Assembly (NCBI GenBank): GCA_003554535.1
Contig: PWGT01000208.1
Span: 1 to 5,989, forward strand
DNA: 5,989 nt
Source: Syntrophomonadaceae bacterium
GTDB taxonomy: Bacteria; Bacillota_D; Dethiobacteria; DTU022; PWGO01
Direction of reading: 5' to 3'
The notes beneath the pieces are model-generated. The model did no database searches and was not told the origin of the DNA. It saw nothing but the letters and a program-made list of their open reading frames with translations. Each line of letters starts with the position of its first letter. The first letter of the stretch is position 1. The position numbers and the translations under genes are program-made. Positions 4,942 through 5,989 of the stretch are shown one piece after another.

Positions 4942-5487
4942 TTGCTGGACAAAAAACATGATATACCAGAAAGAAGATTTTTGAATATTGTAGCTATAGA
5001 AAGTGACACACTTTTCATTTTTGCAAACATCTTCGGTGTGACAATTGAAGAGATCCTTGAGGTTAATCCTGGTATTGTTGACCCGGACTTGATTTTTCCT
5101 GGTCAGATTATAGTTATTCCTGCCGAGCCTCCCGTACCCCCTGACCCAGGATTGGCACTTGCGCAATACTTGGTCAGGCCTGGAGATTCACTATTTTTTA
5201 TTGCCCTGCGTTTTGGATTAACAGTTGATTTATTAGTTCAAGAAAATCCCCAAATTGTAGATCCCAATCTTCTTTTTATTAACCAGATAATTAACCTTCT
5301 TGTTACTCCTCCGCTACCTCCGGATCCACCGCCCGGCACTATTCAGGTCTATGTGTCGGTTACAGAAACTCTTATCACTATTGCCGAGCGCACCGGAGTA
5401 AATGTGCAGGCCATTATAGATGCTAATCCACAGATTGTTGACCCAGATCTTATTTTCGTAGGCCAAATTATTAATGTGCCATATTGA
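4942..5487 (+). CDS. Triple-LysM protein without signal peptide, very acidic
   Basis: This 181-residue protein consists of three LysM domains (about 14-60, 76-121 and 136-180) joined by proline-rich linkers (AEPPVPPDPG, TPPLPPDPPPG). LysM domains bind N-acetylglucosamine polymers such as peptidoglycan. The signature NPxIVDPxLIF recurs at 42, 102 and 162, an exact 60-residue period. Domain 2 has the classic RPGDSLFFIA; domains 1 and 3 have diverged there (IESDTLFIFA, SVTETLITIA). No catalytic domain, signal peptide, membrane segment or Cys is present. Charge is strongly negative: 22 Asp/Glu against 7 Lys/Arg. The start is TTG at 4942, with AAGGAGG seven bases upstream. Lacking export signals, it may be a forespore or spore-coat/cortex LysM protein like SafA-type proteins, or be exported by a non-classical route; both are inference. 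Confidence 0.88.
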   Translation: MLDKKHDIPERRFLNIVAIESDTLFIFANIFGVTIEEILEVNPGIVDPDLIFPGQIIVIPAEPPVPPDPGLALAQYLVRPGDSLFFIALRFGLTVDLLVQENPQIVDPNLLFINQIINLLVTPPLPPDPPPGTIQVYVSVTETLITIAERTGVNVQAIIDANPQIVDPDLIFVGQIINVPY

Positions 5488-5599
5488 TACTATAAGCTAG
5501 TCAGCTTCAAAAACAAACTTTGCAGGTTTGCGTCCTATTGCTATATTGTTCGCCGTAAAAAGCTCGCTTAAAAAAAAAGCAAAGCCAAGATTCATGCTG

Positions 5600-5624
5600 A
5601 ACGTCAACGACGTTTATTTTTTTT
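5600..5624 (+). terminator. Probable terminator of the LysM gene
   Basis: AACGTC (5600-5605) pairs perfectly with GACGTT (5609-5614) around AAC and is followed by TA and eight T. It lies 113 bases after the LysM stop. The stem is short (six pairs), so efficiency is uncertain. The hairpin overlaps the stop codon of the minus-strand fragment. Confidence 0.5.
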
Positions 5625-5792
5625 GCTTACATAAAGCTGGCCCTGATTGTTAAGAATGGCTGCAAACACGTCGTTTTCACTAATATCCAGCTTGTTCAGT
5701 TGTTCATTAGCCACGCTCGACTTAATTGAAGTTTTTGTTGATAGGCCGGAAATTATAAACGCCTTGTTGTATACTACAGCATTCGATCCTAA
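5604..5792 (-). pseudogene. Startless 62-codon fragment, possibly the C-terminal end of a DUF421/YetF-type protein
   Basis: The frame is open from just after a TAA (5795-5793) to TGA at 5606-5604 but has no ATG/GTG/TTG near its beginning and no Shine-Dalgarno sequence. It reads ...VVYNKAFIISGLSTK, then ANEQLNKLDISENDVFAAIL, then NNQGQLYVSKKNKRR. The pattern DVxxAILxxxGxLxVxKK at the very end resembles the C-terminal cytoplasmic part of DUF421 (YetF-like) membrane proteins, whose transmembrane part would lie upstream but is absent. The sequence looks protein-like, with balanced hydrophobic and polar residues and no low complexity, so I read it as a decayed gene end. The family assignment is from memory and weak. 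An internal GTG at codon 27 lacks a ribosome binding site. Confidence 0.35.
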
Positions 5793-5927
5793 TTACCCAT
5801 AATGACGGCACTCCTTAGCTTAGCCCATATTTCGCAGGTCCCTAACTTTGTATTAGTGTAATCACAAAACATGGTAATTTTTTTTAAAAAAAGGTAAATA
5901 GATCTAATATTCTGAAAAGGTACAACT

Positions 5928-5975
5928 CCCACCGATGTCGAAGTTATATATAGAAAGCTTAAAACATCGGGAGGG
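5928..5975 (+). promoter_or_regulatory. Inverted repeat overlapping the Shine-Dalgarno of the gene at 5983
   Basis: CCGATGT (5932-5938) is the exact reverse complement of ACATCGG (5964-5970), with a 25-base AT-rich spacer. Outside an internal loop, CCC (5928-5930) can pair with GGG (5973-5975). In RNA this would cover most of the GGGAGGG ribosome binding site. As DNA it could instead be an operator flanking the TATATA at 5945-5950. Which applies depends on the unknown transcript start. Confidence 0.4.
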
Positions 5976-5982
5976 AACAAAC

Positions 5983-5989
5983 ATGGGTC
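5983..5989 (+). CDS. Start of a gene leaving the window (product unknown)
   Basis: An ATG at 5983 follows a strong GGGAGGG (5969-5975) at the ideal seven-base spacing. Only Met-Gly and one further base are visible, so nothing can be said about the product. The upstream inverted repeat suggests that its expression is controlled. Confidence 0.6.

Larger units (their letters stand above)
5488..5982. other. Intergenic stretch with terminator, gene fragment and SD-overlapping inverted repeat
   Basis: No intact gene is seen over about 495 bases. It contains the probable LysM terminator (5600-5624), a startless minus-strand fragment (5604-5792), a poly-T/poly-A dyad (about 5878-5892) and an inverted repeat around the ribosome binding site of the gene at 5983. 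Several A- and T-runs of eight or nine bases occur. A minus-strand frame at 5789-5980 has a TTG start and no Shine-Dalgarno sequence, so I do not count it. Confidence 0.6.

Noticed and set aside
4897..5166. Minus-strand 89-residue frame opposite the LysM gene
   Set aside because: It is antisense to the first LysM domain, has no motif, and runs into the AT-rich promoter zone.
5789..5980. Minus-strand 63-residue frame at the right edge
   Set aside because: It has a TTG start with no Shine-Dalgarno sequence, runs through a poly-A/poly-T tract, and is antisense to the ribosome binding site of the gene at 5983.

Overview
The window looks like chromosome of a low-to-moderate G+C Bacillota (Firmicutes), most likely a Clostridia/Peptococcaceae-type anaerobe. 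The reasons are a leucine T-box leader, purine-rich GGAGG ribosome binding sites, frequent TTG starts (leuA, rlmN and the LysM gene), sigma-A-type promoters with 17-base spacers, YtxH-family proteins, and a trace of an anaerobe-type flavodoxin/ferredoxin protein. The genus is an inference, not something seen.

Layout, left to right. Bases 1-734 (minus) hold the N-terminal 244 codons of 2-isopropylmalate synthase (leuA), the committed step of leucine synthesis. It is preceded on the same strand by a complete T-box leader (about 761-1029) with its own promoter, a CUC leucine specifier, a T-box and a terminator. Transcribed the other way, 1230-2334 is a three-gene envelope cluster: two 75%-identical YtxH-type membrane proteins, each with its own promoter, and a third single-pass membrane protein. 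It closes with a strong terminator at 2348-2384. Bases 2385-2573 contain only a short tandem repeat and very small reading frames.

The minus-strand block 4550-2574 carries a HAD-superfamily hydrolase, then rlmN (23S rRNA/tRNA adenine C2 methyltransferase), then a short reading frame overlapping the rlmN end. That frame looks like the last part of an EFR1-type flavodoxin/[4Fe-4S] ferredoxin. Bases 4551-4941 are mostly non-coding but contain a minus-strand promoter and terminator that would define an RNA of roughly 100 nt, plus a disrupted minus-strand frame.

The plus-strand gene 4942-5487 encodes a very acidic three-LysM protein with no signal peptide. Bases 5488-5982 contain a probable terminator, a startless minus-strand gene fragment (possibly from a DUF421/YetF protein), and an inverted repeat that overlaps the ribosome binding site of a gene starting at 5983 and leaving the window.

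Nothing here is a clear new multi-gene system. The features most worth follow-up are the ferredoxin fragment joined to rlmN, the candidate short RNA at 4790-4887, the SD-overlapping inverted repeat at the right edge, and the cluster of gene remnants.
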